Shown here: piece after piece, positions 10,082-21,023 of the stretch
Layout of the letters: each line of letters starts with the position of its first letter
Position numbering within the stretch: position 1 is the stretch's first letter
Assembly: GCA_002633005.1 (NCBI GenBank)
Contig: NMRA01000457.1
Location: 1 to 37,008 of the forward strand
Direction of reading: 5' to 3'
DNA: 37,008 nucleotides
From: Phoronis australis
Taxonomy: Eukaryota > Phoronida > Phoronidae
Program-made: the position numbers and the translations under genes
Notes under the pieces: model-generated
Seen by the model: only the letters and a program-made list of their open reading frames with translations
Databases searched by the model: none
Told to the model about the DNA's origin: nothing

Positions 10082-12840
10082 AAGACATTTGATTATATTG
10101 GTTGGTTGATTAAAGTAATCCTTAAGGAGGGCGCTAGCGTAGTTACTCTTCTTTGTAGTTGGTTATTTGATTAACAACAGGTTTCACTTGTTTAATTAGT
10201 GGTTATCATATAATAAATTAATTACTGAGTTTATTTATTTACTCTCCATCTACGCACAATCTCAAAGCATAGCTACCTTTTAAACAAACCCACAGTCAAA
10301 CTTTGACAAGTATATATACCAAAACAATGGAGTAAATACTTTTTCCAAAGTTATTCAAGTTCAATACGCCAACTACTTTTTGTTAATAAAATTTCACTTG
10401 GGCTAGCTAAAAGTGTATTTCTCATTTCTTCCTTCTAAACTAAACAGCGGTGAGGTTTCTAAGTGTATATAGTATGCGCGCGCGCGCGTGCGTGCGTGCG
10501 TGCGTGCGTGTGTGTGTGTGGAGATGTGTTTATTGGAGTAAACAGGCGTCAGCACCACTGTAAAAATTAAGTACTACGCGTACCAGAGCATTACCAATAA
10601 AGAATAAAACAGCAATGATTGTAGCTGTGCTTTGAAAACCTGGAGCTGACCACTTACCATTAAGGTACAAACTTGTTACTACATACATGTAGTTTGGAAG
10701 TGATTTGCGGACCTGGTAAGATCTGTCAATTCGTTATACAGCTTGAGGCCTTGTGTAGCGTTCAAGAAATGTTGAACCTGGTCTCGAACAGTAAACAGAC
10801 TAGACTGGCAAACTTTCTGTTTGCAAACTCGCCCCCAGGGAAATTGCCACTTTGCCTCCTAAACGTCCAGCACCGTCAACTATTTACGAGAGGAAGTAGG
10901 AAAATCTAACTTGGTTTTGAAAACAATATATTTTGTTCACGTGATGCAAAAGCTCGCTTATTTTGTACATTATTCGTCAGTTTACGATCGACTCATCAGT
11001 TGAAAACAAAGGCAGCTAGTTACGTCATACGGTAATTCCCGAATATTGTGCCGAAAGACTTGGAGCACAGCATTGCCTTATCTCCAGAAACAAGAAAAAA
11101 CGATATCATTCACTGGAAAATGTAAATAAGTAAATAGAGAGCTTGAATATCACTATTTCTAAATTGCACGAATGCAATGTTCTCCGTGGTTTTACATCCA
11201 TAAAAATGTATTATATATTTTCCAAACCAATACAAAAACAGTATTCTTCGAAGGTTGCTATTAGGAAAGTGTTGCTGCCAAAAAGGGATTTGAACTCTCA
11301 TAACTCGCTGTGTGGTGTTTTGGTGTGTGCAATGTCCATGTCTAGCGAATGTCATCTGCAGTGGCTTTTTCATCACAACAGAGTAAAAAGAGTAAGGAGT
11401 TCTATGAAGAGTTAGTGTCTCAATCGTACAATGAACCCGCCGATAAGGAATTAACTCTGGTCGTGAAAACCTCTCCCATGTACGCCATCTATTTATGCTA
11501 GTAAGTACACCCTAAGAGAAAAATATCCGTCCAGAAACACGGTGTAAACTCTGACCAGTAAAAAAATCTTCAATTTTTGCAGAGACAGAACATACAAATT
11601 TTAACACAAACAGGTAAACGAAAAATGCAGATCCAGGTTCCTGTTCACGTCGTGATCTATTTGATCTGATAAAGTCCATACGTTTGTATGAGTAGTGATA
11701 AAATGGTACACTGAAGAGCAAAATTACACTGTATGTAAGTTACGACAATAAAGACGCATTATACACGTTGAAATGTCGCCTGTGAGCTTCATTTGGATAT
11801 AAGAAATTATGCTGTACCAGCCCGCCCACTTGTAGCATAAGCTGTTAACAACAGAGCCGCAACGGTACCAAGGGGCTCCGATAAGAAATAATTTGGCTCT
11901 TCAGTGAATTAGGCCTCCAATCAAATCTAGCTGAGGAAATCCAATGTTTCCTCTCTCTACTATAAACAGTGCTCTTATACAATTTACTTTTTCTACTTTC
12001 TCACGTGTACAATGTGTAAAATAATTTATGAGCTATAACATAAAAAACAACTGATTGCAAGCTGAGGATTTTAAATCCAATTTAAAAAATTGGAAGCAAG
12101 ACTTAAATTTGTCAATGAAGTTTGTCATCAAACATAAATGCATTTATCAGCGTAATCGTTTGACTATGGTAATATTCTTCGGTTATTAAAATAACAGTTC
12201 CGTGGTTTCTAGAATTTCTGTGAACAGCATATGTCTCCACCCAACTGCAAATTCATCAACAGTTGTTTTCTAATGTATTTAGACGAAGGCTGTCCTGGAC
12301 CGTGCTTGGACTTGTTCTACATTTTCTTTATAAACTATATTATTAAAGATAAGATGCAGTTTTAGAACCTGAAACTTATGCGTAGTTAGATTACAGTTCT
12401 CAGGTACGTCAGCGACACTGTCTTGTTTGAAACAAGATATGGCTCTCGTTGTTTCACGGCAGGAAGCTTAGTGTCAGACCAAACACTATTTTATCGGAAG
12501 TATTCATGGCATTCATCGTAATAGAGTATGGTTTATTTCCGTAGATAACCGACTATAGTTTTAACAGAGTTTATCTGGAAAATAAGGATACCTAACATAA
12601 TCCATTAAGAGAGTGGACTCGAAAAAGAGGGGCCGGTATGCAGGAAACTTCGGGGAAAATTTTATACTTTCGAAAGGGACGTAATCCATACATTTAAAGT
12701 TCCGTGGACAGGGTTTACTCCAGCTAGGAGAATCCACCACGACTGAAGACCCTTTTTGACAGTAACTTCCCAAGGAGCTGATTTATAATTGCTTGCATAT
12801 AAGGATTGTTAAAGGTTTAAAGTGCTTTCCAACAACAAAC
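10082..12840. other. Intergenic or intronic, no gene recognised
   Basis: Apart from the microsatellite at 10475-10520, only short shadow-like frames are present. If the exon ending at 10079 is real, this would be its intron. No RNA gene or conserved motif is seen. Confidence 0.35.
10475..10520. repeat. GC/TGCG/TG compound microsatellite
   Basis: A run of (CG)n passing into (TGCG)n and then (TG)n over about 46 bp. Alternating purine-pyrimidine of this kind is the classic Z-DNA-forming type. Confidence 0.9.
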
Positions 12841-12846
12841 CAGGAG

Positions 12847-12915
12847 ACAGTTTGGCTCAGTGCTTTGAGGTCCAATCTCTAGTCTCAGAGACCTGGGTTC
12901 AAATTCTGACTTTAC
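12847..12915 (+). repeat. tRNA-like SINE head
   Basis: An A-box-like TGGCTCAGTGC at 12853-12863 and a B-box-like GGTTCAAATTC at 12896-12906, spaced about 33 bp apart as in tRNA-derived promoters, with ACCTGGGTTCAAATTC resembling a T-arm. The acceptor and anticodon stems do not pair convincingly, so it is a tRNA-derived SINE or tRNA relic rather than a functional tRNA. No tail or target duplication was identified. Confidence 0.5.
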
Positions 12916-14967
12916 TGACAGACAATACACCATTTCATAAATGTGTCTCCTACACCTGTAAGCTTGGTCTTAATAGTGAGCGAATGCAAAGGAGTGAATG
13001 AGAATCTGGATATAATGCGATAGCGATTTCTGGGGCAGTGTTCATATTTTTTACAACAAAACAGTTGGTTAATGATGTACTTTCGGAAGCTGAATTATGT
13101 ACACCTTCAAGCGGCAGTCCGTTTCTAAAACAAATCATTCCACCTGTCGATGTGCTAGGTCAATCATCACCTTCCCCGGTCCTTTGTCTCACAACGCTGT
13201 TTACTCTGTTCTTTGTTAGCCCACCCCGTCTCTGCGGTTCAGAGGTCTTTATTGCTTTCGCAGTTACACAAACTGGCCCATATTGCAGTCATAATCACAG
13301 CCGTAGTTTCCCATAGTGCCATGATTTTCGTAAGGCGATGAATGAACTGAGCACCCTTGTACTTGGCAAAGATCAGTTCAAGATTATTAGTGTTTAATTG
13401 GTTATGTTATAGACTTTTCTGTGGGGAAGCGATTAAATTATCCACGATTATTTCTTAGAAAATGCAGCTTTAAGATTTTGGATACCAAGATCTAAGGTCA
13501 CGATTCATTTCGAGTTATAACATACAAAATCTGTCTCTGATTTCTTAAAAATCTGTTTTCGTCAAACTCGTGCCCATCGACTTTAAAGCGACTATAAACC
13601 CCCATTCCTTAAAGAAAATTAACTTTTTGATTTAAACTACTTACTACTTACGCACAAACACTGATCTCAAGTTGGACCTAGCTCAGAGTGGACTTTCCAG
13701 GTTTGAATGTACGGATAGTTCGTTATTGTCATTCTTGTCGCATCATTGCCCTAGCTAATATAAGCTATAACTTGTCGAGTTTCTCAAACATTAACGTTAT
13801 CAGTATCAGACTAAGTAATCTATTAAAGCCCAGAAATGACCCTTTGTGTGACTATGGGACCGTTTGTGATCAACTTCATTGCAGTAATTGACGTAAATTA
13901 ATGTCTACTTTTTGTTTCTATTAAATGACCAAGGCGGGATTCTAGTCGCTAGAACTACATTTGTGTAGCAGACTCTTTAAACATCAATTTAAACAGCCGT
14001 TAAATTTATCGTTCTAGCCTCTCGGAGGATCGCTTCTCGATAAATTTGCCATAGGTGTCGCTGAAGAATCAGTTTTACATCAATATCAAATACTGACCTA
14101 CATGGAGACGCAACATCCCACTGAGCGACTCGCAAGAACCTGTGAGCTTGTTACGATATTTTGCTTACAAGGTGTTCAGATATCCTCTTTTGTCTTCATC
14201 ATCGTTCTCTCCACCAATTGACGGTAGGACATTTGTTGTTTCGTCTTGATTTTGCGGGTTTTTGAGTGACGACGAGTGATTTTGATCACAGTTGACCTTG
14301 ACAACTGGACGGATTTCTTCGAAAACGGTGGGTTGCTACTGAAACGACTGGACAATAGTATGCTTTTGTGGTACCGCTGATATCGTCTCATGTGTATAAA
14401 AGAACCAGGTTTCGACCACATGATGGTAGTAGACATCCTTATCGGGCAATTATTTTTCCGAATGCCAAGGTACCGAGCTCGGATGGATGTGGATAAAACA
14501 CAGCTCAATCTTCGATGAGACTCACTGCACCNCCCCCCCCCCCCTCCCGGATACACATACACCCACGTATTGATAATGAGTAACGTGTAAGGCAATATTG
14601 CTAGATGGCAAATGTGTTCAGTTGAGAAAAATCACACTCACATAAGTTTTGTCAGCATTGCTCAGATGTTTTGGCTAAGCTATCGAAGGGTCAAAAGGTT
14701 GCGTTCAGTTCCTGTTGGAAATTCCAGTCTAGCCCTGTATCTTACTAGGTTATTTCAGAAATGAGCTAGATATATGGGCTTATCGAATCAGCACTTGTTT
14801 TTTACTGAAAAGACGAATTCGCATTTATCGTCACAATGCAAAGAGGTTCTTCGTAAGCAGACCTTATCTCAAAGGTTTTTCAGATAAGTAGTAGGGATTT
14901 GGCTCGGCCAAATGCGGGCACATAGCAGTTATAATCAATACTCAATCAACTGACCTGAACTATCCCA
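12916..14967. other. Intergenic, no gene recognised
   Basis: Several short frames on both strands lack recognisable domains, including a basic-rich minus-strand frame at 14176-14595 that crosses an ambiguous base in a C-run at 14532-14544. A TATAAAAG at 14396 has no associated gene. Confidence 0.4.
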
Positions 14968-15025
14968 GGGCCGTAGGAATCGGGGGGGCAGGGGGGGGGC
15001 AGGGGGGCACAGGCCCCCCAAAAAT
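14968..15025. repeat. G-run transposon-end-like sequence
   Basis: GGGCCGTAGGAATC is followed by several G-runs and then GGCACAGGCCCCCCAAAAA. The pattern (unique short motif, G-homopolymers, then complementary C-run) resembles the terminus of a repeated element, and the G and C runs can fold back on each other. No partner end was found. Confidence 0.35.
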
Positions 15026-15285
15026 TTTCAGGCGTCAAGATTAAACTAGCAACCGACATAGTTGTGGGGCCGAGGACAGTTGAGAAAAGAAAGATAAAAG
15101 AGGAAATTTAAGAGAACATTTAACAACTCTGCATCAGAGCATGGTTTACCTTTTCAGGACCCTGGCGAGGACATTGTCGGTATGGACTCCGATTTTGCAG
15201 CACTTGAAAACGTGCACGAAATCAATCATACATAAATTTCGAAAAACCGAGAAAATTTGTAAAGCGAAGCTTTTGCGGAGCGTAC

Positions 15286-15553
15286 TTCTTCTTCAGCGTT
15301 CCCGTTATGGGTGAGATGGTTCTCTTCTGCAGGGTAGGTCGTACAGGTACAGAAGGTTTGCCCGCTGTCATTAGCCGACATGCTCCGTCTTCGTGGCAGC
15401 GTATGGCTTTATTTCGGATTTCTTCTTCAGCGTTCCCATTATGGGTGAGATGGTTCTCTTCTGCAGGGTAGGTCGTACAGGTACAGAAGGTTTGCCCGCT
15501 GTCATTAGCCGACATGCTCCGTCTTCGTGGCAGCGTATGGTTTTATTTCGGAG
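15286..15553. repeat. Tandem duplication, 2 x 134 bp
   Basis: Unit 1 is 15286-15419 and unit 2 is 15420-15553. They are nearly identical, differing visibly at CCCGTT/CCCATT and GGCTTT/GGTTTT. Each holds GGTTCTCTTCTGCAGGGTAG and TTAGCCGACATGCTCC. The 134-bp period is not a multiple of three, so the minus-strand frame crossing it changes reading frame between units and is unlikely to be a gene. Confidence 0.9.
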
Positions 15554-15639
15554 TGGCCTTCTCCTAGACTGGTTGTCTTTTAAGGCTGATATGCCCAGTC
15601 TGCCCAGGTTTTGATGTAAGAGTTGTCCTTCTCGTAGGT

Positions 15640-15865
15640 GACAGGAGCAATGTTTTTACAGGGTAAGGGAGTTGGCCTTACGCCAAACCTTAGTGTGACC
15701 CTAGGCAGTGTTTGGGGTGAATTTCGTCTGATCTCTACCTTTCGACCTTCCCGGCATGGGTAGTCCTGTCAAGAGTTTTAAACTCCCGCCGGTAAAGCTC
15801 TAGAGGTCATGGAGATACGCAAGCTGTTCGGCTACGACAAGGCATGACCCCAGGAACACGGAGCG
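15640..15865. repeat. Possible retroelement UTR remnant
   Basis: A GC-balanced non-coding stretch (GGTAAGGGAGTTGGCCTTACG through CGACAAGGCATGACCCCAGG) lies just after the tandem duplication and differs in texture from the surrounding AT-rich DNA. It resembles untranslated parts of invertebrate non-LTR retrotransposons as I remember them, but no ORF or boundary confirms that. Confidence 0.25.
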
Positions 15866-16214
15866 TACTAATTTACTGGATTTTTAAATTCAATAATTTG
15901 TGAATGCAAAACTACATTTTTCCATATGCTCCTCTCTGTCAAGGGATAACGGAGACAACTTTCGCTTTAGGTTTTTCTCGAAGGTGTATATTACTTGAGA
16001 AAAATTGATGACCTGACAGATAAAATCAATTTCTGCGAATTTCCTGATATTTGAAATTATAGATATTTTCATATTGAGTGGCCCCGCCCTTGAAGGAGGC
16101 CATTGATGACGTTCAAGTGGCCACCCTTTTTGTGTTTTTATTGACAAATTCTTAGGGGGCCGCTCACGGAGAGAGGGCACAATGTCGGAATCGATTACCT
16201 CTATTTTCCTGTGA

Positions 16215-16571
16215 AATCGTGCAACCGGCTTTCATGTTGAAGGACGTCACTCCCTGCATCGTTTTGGGACCACACGATGGTGGAATGCATTGCCACTCTT
16301 TTTTCCATGCTTCATGATGTTTAGCCTTTCATCTCAAGGAGTCAAATTTCAGACGGTACCCTCTCTCGTTGAAGCAGTTCGGGGAAATGTCCCTTTGTCC
16401 CTTTTTATATGTAAATCCGACACTGCCAAGTATTCACGATGGAAGTTGATATTCCAAATTTATCAAAAAAAAAACACAAAACATTCGTGCTCAGCACAGC
16501 CATTCGAACCACACAACCAAAAATGTGAAAAATACAGTAGGATCGCCGCCATCGAAAGAGTGGAATTTTGA
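16215..16571 (+). pseudogene. Possible LINE reverse-transcriptase C-terminal relic
   Basis: An open stretch with no in-frame ATG near its beginning (TGA at 16212, stop at 16571). It contains RFGTTRWWNALPLFF followed by serine and lysine residues. Non-LTR retrotransposon ORF2 proteins often end with an R..xWNxLP motif and a short helix with a serine/phenylalanine pattern. The similarity is short and the rest of the frame is low in recognisable signal. No upstream reverse-transcriptase catalytic motif (YxDD) is present nearby. If the call is right, this is a 5'-truncated, decayed copy. Confidence 0.2.
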
Positions 16572-17439
16572 AGAACGTGAAGACAACTATTTGTGAATTA
16601 CACAAAAGGACTATTTCCGATGGTTAGTTATAAAATACTGTTACTGTTTCCCGTAGTATCACAAGAATAGTATCTCTTTTGAAGATGGTTTCTATGAGTT
16701 GCTTGTAATGAATTCCCACATGTGGAAAACACTGCCTTCTGGGCTACTATTTGTGAAGACCGTGTACATGTCGAAAGGGGGTACTCAAAGAACTCTCGCA
16801 ATAATAAACAAAGATTTCATCGTTTTTTGTCAGTGGATTTCAAGAGTACCTCGTGATTTGTTATAGGTATCTCTGAAATGAGCAAAAATACACCTTAATA
16901 CTAATGCACCATCTTCCATATTCCCCCGGTTACCCGTCAAAAGTCTGCAAGCATGCATGCGGAAATCGCTTATAACTTTTCGTTTTGATATTAAACAAAT
17001 TGGTTGGTTTCTGATTTACTTGTTTATGTAGCTACAAAAATCGATATATTCATAGATGATTTTTGACAATTGGAAGCTAATCTTGTAAGAATTGACGATG
17101 TTTCAGTGAGAATTTAATTGCAGCCTGAAGTTGGAAAAACTCTACAACCCGATCCCCAAAAAGGGAAGTACACTAATAGAAAATTTTTGCATATCTAAAA
17201 TAACTCTCAAAGACATTGATGAAATTCGGACTCACAAACCGCAGATAGAAAAACGGTTTAAAAATCCTTAAATAAATAAAATTAAACTCATTGCTTGGAA
17301 AGGTTGTATTGACACTTCCTTAGTGTTTTTAGTTTCCAGTAGTAGTGAGCAATGAATTATTGCTCTTCAAAACTGAATTTATTGCATGTCCTCACTTGCG
17401 TGCACGTCAAGACGGTTAGTCCGCGCAGAATCTCTGATC
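16572..17439. other. Intergenic, no gene recognised
   Basis: AT-rich non-coding DNA. The only notable item is a 19-bp inverted repeat, GAGCAAT(GAATT)ATTGCTC, at 17347-17365. Confidence 0.45.
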
Positions 17440-18166
17440 CATGGTCACTTTGTTAATGTGAGTGCCCCCTTGGTCATTCCTTGTATAGACATAACTTGTT
17501 AGAGTGCCGTGATCTTCAAACAGACTCGCGACCAGACCACGGCGCCCGCCACAAGAGCATTTCTTCGGAAAACGAGTTTTTTTCAAAAATATTACATGTA
17601 CATGTACACTGTATGATATTACGCGAGACTACTTTACAATACACTAGTTAAATTTGAGTTACAAACGTGTGGGGTGTAATAGGATGACACGGCATGACAG
17701 ATGAGGTAAAAACGTTGCCTGTCAATTCGCCTGAATATCAGGGTTGCGGCACCACAGTATTTCCCCTAATCAAATCAAAACATATCTTAGATTAAAGAAA
17801 CTAGTTACCTAAAGAAATCAGCTATAGAGCTGCTCTTTCAGTGGTGGATCTATCTAAAATGCTTGGCTACTTTAGAAGTGTCGTCTGAAGCGCGCGCACA
17901 ATTGGTCTCCGGTTTTTTACCGATGAGCCACGAAGACTCGAAACGCGTTGATTTTCATAACAGCAATTCACAATCCAAAAAGATATTTTCAGAGTGAACC
18001 CCCCCCCCTCATTTTCTCCAAGGTGGCTTACTCGTGGTTTACACACGCTGGCGGTGCCGTTTTTGTTTTGCTGGAGACGTTTTTGTTTTTTTGTTTTTAA
18101 TTTTTGGGCCGTGGCCCGAGGGGGGTTTAAAGCCCCTGAACCCCCCCCCGTAGATCCGCCACTGCG
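17440..18166 (-). mobile_element. Truncated inverted copy B of the 8.07-kb element
   Basis: The reverse complement matches 8070-8797 from the terminal CAGTGGCGGATCTAC through the G/C-rich stem, CGTCTCCAGCAAAACAAAAA, ACACGTTTGTAACTC and the ACATGTACATGTA motif to AAAGTGACC. Identity by eye is roughly 90-95%. Beyond AAAGTGACC the copies diverge completely, and no second CAGTGGC end appears on the left, so this copy is truncated or the copies differ by an internal deletion. Confidence 0.8.
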
Positions 18167-19680
18167 GATCAAAAGCTTACAATATTTTTATTTCTGACCT
18201 TGTTTGTTCACATGGCATGCTTGATTATTGGTGTGTGTCTATTGGCATCCTGGCGTAGGCGAGCGAAATACAATGTATCGTGTCTATTGCAGCTGAAATT
18301 AAAGTTTCGGGACAATCGAACTCCTAAGAGTTGGCACATGCGAAGCATACTTGCCAAATCTACCGATTTTGGGGAGATTGTTCCACTCTTAGATAGTATG
18401 TCATGTTGTTCAGGTACACCATCAAAATGTGCCTCTTTCTATCACACAGGGAAGTTCATTTGAATAACAGACCTCCATTATAGCGGTATTGCACGCGAAA
18501 CCAAAAAACGCCGTTAGAGTGAGTTAAGGATTTACGGCACACGTGGTTACCGTTCCATCAAAAAGTCTGATAGGCTGTTTGGGCATGTTTCATAACAAGT
18601 AAGTCTCCCTTGCGTTCAGCGTTCACACAGATGTCTCGCTCTTAAGTTATACATGTAACTTGTTATCGATATGTCCTTTTACCCGAGTTTCCCGTTTTAT
18701 CCTCATCCAATGTTAGCAACAATGCGATTAGCCACGAGGTGAACAACAGCAGTATAACAGTTTTGTTTTCATCAATTCAAGCCGGGATATAGAAAGGAAA
18801 TAAGCTGCGTTGGAGACTACTTTTCACTGCAATAATGAATTTTGAAAAAAATTAACGCTAAATCAAAATGACTGAAACAAGATTTGCCAGTGGAATAGAT
18901 AAAACCCAAACAAAATGTTAGTTGTGGGCATGGGATATGCGTGCACAAACCTGGGTAAGGATTACATCGTCTCAAATGGTCGCAGACATTAAAATTGTGT
19001 AGAAACAGCCCCGTTATACTAGCGGACACGAAGTTAACCAGCGAAATCTAAATCGTGCGAACGTGTTTCTTTCTCTAAGCCAAATATTATTCAGTCCTAT
19101 TCGTCTGCCGCCTGTGATTACCGTTTACCCTACTAGATTGCACAGCAATCGACTCCGCGCACTAGTGTGGTGGGAATAGTACAAAGACAATGGGATTGAG
19201 AACTTATTTCAATGCAGCTAAACACGTGAAACGTACTTATCTCTAAATGTGAATTTGAGGTATGGTAATAAACACACATTGCGTGTATGTAAGTCACAGT
19301 CTTACAACCCTTACAATTGTGTACGACGAAATAACCATAAAATGGACGTTCAACAAAAAAAACGAGATGCGATATTTGAGAACGAAGAAATTGGATGAAA
19401 AGGCAATGTTAACAGCACAGCTTTTACGTGATATTTTTGTTGCCTAACTCCAGCATATATCACCAGGGCAACTTCCCATGTCTCGCGCAAACGCACCAAA
19501 AACTGGTTCCCGTACACTAGCTCGTACTCGTGCGAACGGACAGCTAAGCAAAGCAAAATGCACATTTGTATAGTATTGGTGAAGTCGCTTGGTGCACGTC
19601 ACCGCGTGTAGCCTACCTACATTGTGTGTGTTTCCTAATCTTTTCTCATGTTATAAAGATCTTTGAAATATTCGATTTTG
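18167..19680. other. Upstream region of TRIM-B; no gene recognised
   Basis: Short frames only, none recognisable. The TRIM-B promoter and 5' non-coding exon probably lie here, because TRIM-B coding begins just after a splice acceptor. No TRIM-A-like flank is present, so TRIM-B arose by an older or differently bounded duplication. Confidence 0.4.
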
Positions 19681-19691
19681 TTGTAGGAACT

Positions 19692-21023
19692 ATGGCACAC
19701 TGTAAAGACGTGGAGGAATTTAATCGAATCCTTGAATGTCCCATTTGCATTGAACGCATCAAGAAACCACGAATCTTACCGTGCCTGCACTCATTTTGTG
19801 AAAGGTGCATTGGGCGACACATGGACGAAAAACAAAAAGACAGCTCATTCCCATGCCCGTTATGCAACACAAAGTTTCAGGTACCGCGAGATGGCGCTAG
19901 AGGTTTCAAACGTAACATGTATCTGGAATTGATTGGTGACCTTTTCCCAGAAGTTTCTGACGTGAAATGTGAGCTCTGTCAACTCCGAGGTTTGGACAAC
20001 CCGGCGTTGTCTATGTGCATTAATTGCCAGGAATATCTCTGTCAGCGCTGTGCTAAGAATCATTGCTACACTAAGTCATCTTTGAATCACAAAGTGGCCA
20101 GCTTGGAAAAGATCAGAAGTGGTCAGTTCATTGAAGAAATTCGTCGTTCCCAACGCATTCATTGCACCCGTCACCCTGAAGAAGTCCTTAAGATTTACTG
20201 CGAAAATTGCACGAAGCCTTTGTGTTTGTTGTGCGCTATGCTTGAACACAAAGAACATGAAATGAGAAATGTGGAGGAAGCGGCAATTAACGCAGATGAC
20301 GTCATGCGAATGTTGCTTGATTCCTGGAAAATGGCTGCAGACCACTCTGAAGCGCTGTCAGCTGAGTGCCAGAAGGTCTTGAACAGTGTGAATGAACAAG
20401 AAGAACAACTTGTTCAGGACGCAGAGCGAAAATTTTCCGAGTTTAAAGACGAGATACTAAAAGAGATTGAGTTTCAGAAGGGGCAATCGATTAGTCACCT
20501 CAAGGACCAAATTGCCAGTGCACGCAAGAAAGCTGAAATGGCTTACAACGAAGCAAAAAAGTCTGAAATTTCGTTCAACGGGACTTTGAAATATGTTCAA
20601 AATATTTTAGATTCAGCGCAAAATGTTGAAAAGTTGCAGCAGTTCCAGGACATAAAAGTTCAGCTTGAGAAGCTAGACCTGCAAACTTTGACAACTGAAG
20701 TGACGATGCCTATTTTCAAGTTACATAATCATTTGAAAATACCCAGATTACGAATGAATGTCTCTAAAGAGCTTGAGAATCTGCAAATTTCTGTGTCGTC
20801 GTTAGAGCAGGTCCAAGCACCAAGTAAAAAGGTTATTGTTCCAACGCAACGATACGGTACTGTCGCGACGAAAGAGAAACTTTGGTCTAGTCTGTTTGAA
20901 GGCGAAAGAAACGATTCTGATGACAACGATGAATGGTATGTTGATTTTCATGACAAAATTGATGATACTTTAATGGTGGAGAGGAAGAAAAAGAAGAAGA
21001 AGGCTAGGCACACAAAGAAATAG
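19692..21023 (+). CDS. TRIM-B: RBCC protein with acidic/polylysine tail, no propeller
   Basis: A 443-aa paralogue of TRIM-A starting MAHCKDVEEFNRILECPIC. The RING has all eight ligands at the same spacing (Cys16 to Cys58). B-box 1 is CELCQLRG through HCYTKSSLNH. B-box 2 is complete, including the PLCLLCAMLEHKEH segment. The coiled coil runs to about residue 330. Homology to TRIM-A fades near residue 355. The propeller is replaced by a unique C-terminus with an acidic patch (ERNDSDDNDEW, ~405-415) and a basic end (VERKKKKKKARHTKK), which could act as a nuclear-localisation or nucleic-acid/phospholipid contact. The start follows a splice acceptor (AG at 19685-19686). The frame is open upstream to 19566, but that part is probably intron. 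Ligase activity is inferred from the family. Confidence 0.9.
   Translation: MAHCKDVEEFNRILECPICIERIKKPRILPCLHSFCERCIGRHMDEKQKDSSFPCPLCNTKFQVPRDGARGFKRNMYLELIGDLFPEVSDVKCELCQLRGLDNPALSMCINCQEYLCQRCAKNHCYTKSSLNHKVASLEKIRSGQFIEEIRRSQRIHCTRHPEEVLKIYCENCTKPLCLLCAMLEHKEHEMRNVEEAAINADDVMRMLLDSWKMAADHSEALSAECQKVLNSVNEQEEQLVQDAERKFSEFKDEILKEIEFQKGQSISHLKDQIASARKKAEMAYNEAKKSEISFNGTLKYVQNILDSAQNVEKLQQFQDIKVQLEKLDLQTLTTEVTMPIFKLHNHLKIPRLRMNVSKELENLQISVSSLEQVQAPSKKVIVPTQRYGTVATKEKLWSSLFEGERNDSDDNDEWYVDFHDKIDDTLMVERKKKKKKARHTKK

Noticed and set aside
11281-11300. Minus-strand GAGTTCAAATCCC resembling a tRNA B-box
   Set aside because: No A-box at the right spacing and no cloverleaf. Unlike 12847-12915, only one promoter box is present.
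14391-14403. TATAAAAG resembling a TATA box
   Set aside because: No initiator, ATG-led gene or repeat boundary lies at a suitable distance, and such motifs are frequent in AT-rich DNA.
15222-15515. Minus-strand 97-codon frame over the 134-bp repeat
   Set aside because: The frame changes between the two repeat units because 134 is not divisible by three, so it is not a conserved repeat protein.
16412-16432. GTAAATCCGACACTG resembling the right end of the CAGTGGC element
   Set aside because: Two mismatches, no adjacent homology to copy A, and wrong orientation to be the missing end of copy B.
19566-19691. In-frame extension of TRIM-B upstream of MAHC
   Set aside because: It is separated from the start by a good splice acceptor, and TRIM-A and the pseudogene begin at the same ATG just after their acceptors. 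The extension is most likely intron.
20985-21003. AAG/AAA-rich run at the end of TRIM-B taken as a microsatellite
   Set aside because: It stays in frame, encodes the lysine tail and is short, so it is treated as coding sequence.
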